Shown piece after piece: positions 62,715 through 64,000 of a DNA stretch of 64,000 bases (positions are counted from its first letter, which is position 1; every line of letters starts with the position of its first letter). The notes beneath the pieces were generated by a model that did no database searches, had not been told where the DNA came from, and saw only the letters and a list, made by a program, of their open reading frames with translations. This DNA is from Pseudoduganella flava (lineage in GTDB: Bacteria > Pseudomonadota > Gammaproteobacteria > Burkholderiales > Burkholderiaceae_D). The DNA is taken from contig NZ_VLKW01000002.1 of assembly GCF_007830495.1 (NCBI RefSeq), forward strand, positions 766,270-830,269, written 5' to 3'. Both the position numbers and the translations under genes were made by a program.

Positions 62715-63302
62715 ATGTCACTCTATCTCTCGATGGCCGCGTTCGCGCTGGCCTCCTCGATCTCGCCCGGCCCCGTCAACGTCGTCGCGCTGTCCGCCGG
62801 CGCGCGGCACGGGCTCGCGGCAACGCTGCGCCACGTCAGCGGCGCCACCGTCGGTTTTACGTTGCTGCTGCTGTTGACGGGCCTGGGCCTGCATGAGCTG
62901 ATGCGGCAGGCGCCGCACACGATCACGGCGGTCCGCTGGGCCGGCGTCGCGTTCCTGCTGTACCTCGCCTGGAAGCTGGCGCGCGACGACGGCACCTTGC
63001 CGCAGGACGCGCACGTGGCCGGTCCTGCATGGTGGACGGGCGCCGCGATGCAGTGGCTGAACCCGAAGGCATGGCTGGCCGCCGTGTCGGGCATGGGCGC
63101 GTTCGTCGCCGACGGCGATGCGCGGCTCGTGTGGGAATTCGCGGCGATCTACTTCATCGTCTGCTACCTGTCGATCGCCAGCTGGGCCTGGGCCGGGGCC
63201 GCGCTGCGCGAGCACCTGCGCGACCCAGCCAGGATCCGGTTGTTCAACCGGGCGATGGCGGCGCTGCTGGCGGCGAGTGCGGTGTGGCTGGTGGCGCACT
63301 AG
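62715..63302 (+). CDS. LysE/RhtB family exporter
   Basis: A 195-residue membrane protein with five or six helices and the family's SISPGPVNVVALSAGARHG N-terminal signature, followed by QWLNPKAWLAAVSG. Exports amino acids or related metabolites; substrate unknown. Its last 59 bp overlap the 3' end of the convergent AraC-type gene. Confidence 0.92.
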   Translation: MSLYLSMAAFALASSISPGPVNVVALSAGARHGLAATLRHVSGATVGFTLLLLLTGLGLHELMRQAPHTITAVRWAGVAFLLYLAWKLARDDGTLPQDAHVAGPAWWTGAAMQWLNPKAWLAAVSGMGAFVADGDARLVWEFAAIYFIVCYLSIASWAWAGAALREHLRDPARIRLFNRAMAALLAASAVWLVAH

Positions 63303-64000
63303 CGGCGTATTGGCGGGAGCGATACTGCCCCGGCGTCGCCGCCACATGCTGCTTGAACGTGCGCTGCATATGGGCCTGGTCGGCGAACCCCGCCAGCAAT
63401 GCGGCATCCGCGATCGGGTGGCCGCGCTTGAGCAGGCCGCGGCAGTATTCGATGCGGCGGTTGACGAGCCATGCGTGCGGCGTCATGCCGTAGCGGGCCT
63501 TGAAGGCGCGGATCAGGTATGACGGCGACAGCCCGGCGGCCGCGCAGATGTCGTCCAGCGTGAGCGCGTGCATGCAATTGTCGGCGATGTATTCGGCCGC
63601 ACGGCGCAGCGGCGCGCCCGGCTCGTTGCGCGGGGTGGAAGTCGGCTGCACAGCGGGCTGCAACACGTCGTGCATGCCAGTGAAAAAAGCGACGGCAGCC
63701 TGCTGCTTCGCCAGCGGGTCCGCGTGCCGGCCGGTGCACGTCGCGTACAGCGCCGCCAGCCCCGCGGACAGCGCCGGCGCATGGCTGACGATGGCGACAT
63801 AGGGCTGCAGGTCGTCGTGGCGATGCAGGCCCACGTCGCGTTGAACGCCGGCCAACCAGCGGCTGTCGACGTAGAACATGCGGTAGGCCCACGGCGTGTC
63901 GCCGAGCGGATTGCAGGCGTGGACGTCGCCGGGGTTCATCAGCACCACCGCGCCGGCGCGCACGTGCTCGCGCGACTTCCCGTTCACGTAGATGCTTTCG
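63244..64000 (-). CDS. AraC-family regulator, 5' end outside window
   Basis: At least 252 residues, open to the right edge of the window. The N-terminal cupin (AGAVVLMNPGDVHACNP, WAYRMFYVD) is followed by the AraC double HTH (LTLDDICAAAGLSPSYLIRAFKARYGMTPHAWLVNRRIEYCRGLL, IADAALLAGFADQAHMQRTFKQHVAATPGQYR; read in parts). The true start lies beyond base 64000. Its convergent neighbour is a LysE exporter; AraC/LysE pairs are common, so it may control that gene. Confidence 0.92.
   Translation of the reverse strand, partial: ESIYVNGKSREHVRAGAVVLMNPGDVHACNPLGDTPWAYRMFYVDSRWLAGVQRDVGLHRHDDLQPYVAIVSHAPALSAGLAALYATCTGRHADPLAKQQAAVAFFTGMHDVLQPAVQPTSTPRNEPGAPLRRAAEYIADNCMHALTLDDICAAAGLSPSYLIRAFKARYGMTPHAWLVNRRIEYCRGLLKRGHPIADAALLAGFADQAHMQRTFKQHVAATPGQYRSRQYAASAPPATPHSPPAAPPSPG

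Noticed and set aside
1..64000. tRNA, rRNA, insertion sequences, phage integration sites
   Set aside because: None recognised on either strand by eye; a dedicated tRNA/IS search could still reveal degenerate remnants.

Overview
The window is about 64 kb of GC-rich, densely packed bacterial chromosome with many ATGA/GTGA start-stop overlaps, mostly ATG/GTG starts and purine-rich ribosome binding sites. The gene content (cobalamin operon, hmgA-fahA, NIS siderophore cluster, QseBC-like and FecI-like regulators, several AraC/LysR/MarR regulators) suggests a betaproteobacterium of the Massilia/Duganella type (Oxalobacteraceae). That assignment is inference from gene content and composition. No rRNA, tRNA, phage, transposase or CRISPR was recognised.

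Region 1 (1-10114, minus strand): a cobalamin operon headed by a clear cobalamin riboswitch. It encodes the cobalt ECF transporter CbiMNQO, then CobM, CbiX, CobH, CbiD, CobL, CobI, CbiG, CobE and CobJ (cut by the window edge). CbiX, CbiD and CbiG indicate the early-cobalt-insertion (anaerobic-type) route. Region 2 (10380-14506, plus): an unusual seven-bladed propeller-like protein built from exact 168-bp repeats and ending in a zinc metalloprotease motif, a HEAT-repeat protein and an AI-2E-type permease with an extra C-terminal domain. Region 3 (14519-28265): homogentisate catabolism (hmgA-fahA with a divergent LysR gene), a LysR/SDR pair, a two-component pair, a FecR-like secreted protein, a second AI-2E-family permease, an amidohydrolase and a membrane acyltransferase.

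Region 4 (28538-34974, minus): the most intriguing block. It is an apparently single seven-gene operon: thermostable-hemolysin family protein (GNAT/LuxI-like), AMP-forming acyl ligase, heme-oxygenase-like diiron enzyme, SDR, exported TPR protein, and a QseBC-like response regulator and sensor kinase. Ahead of it lie an OmpR-type direct repeat and a hairpin that covers the ribosome binding site. It looks like a self-contained pathway that makes and senses a small acyl-derived molecule.

Region 5 (35058-51636, minus): iron acquisition. A nine-gene NIS siderophore operon (ATP-grasp, three IucA/IucC synthetases, PLP decarboxylase, diaminobutyrate aminotransferase, MFS exporter, HpcH/HpaI aldolase-like citrate synthase candidate, RraA-like protein) sits upstream of a TonB receptor operon with DUF3649, PepSY and DUF3325 genes. 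Fur-like boxes precede both units and a later FecI-like sigma factor gene. The gene set mixes vibrioferrin-type and achromobactin-type functions.

Region 6 (51637-54333) is nearly gene-poor and repeat-rich: a ~210-bp duplication, a family of GCCTCGTTTTG inverted repeats next to a lone RAMA-like protein gene, and a ~142-bp tandem repeat array that is out of reading frame. Region 7 (54334-64000) holds an AraC/SDR pair, FecI with a DUF4880-only partner, an unknown exported protein, MOSC and GATase genes, a MarR/AhpD-like pair with a palindromic operator, an HTH protein, an HD-GYP phosphodiesterase, a LysE exporter and an AraC regulator cut by the right edge.
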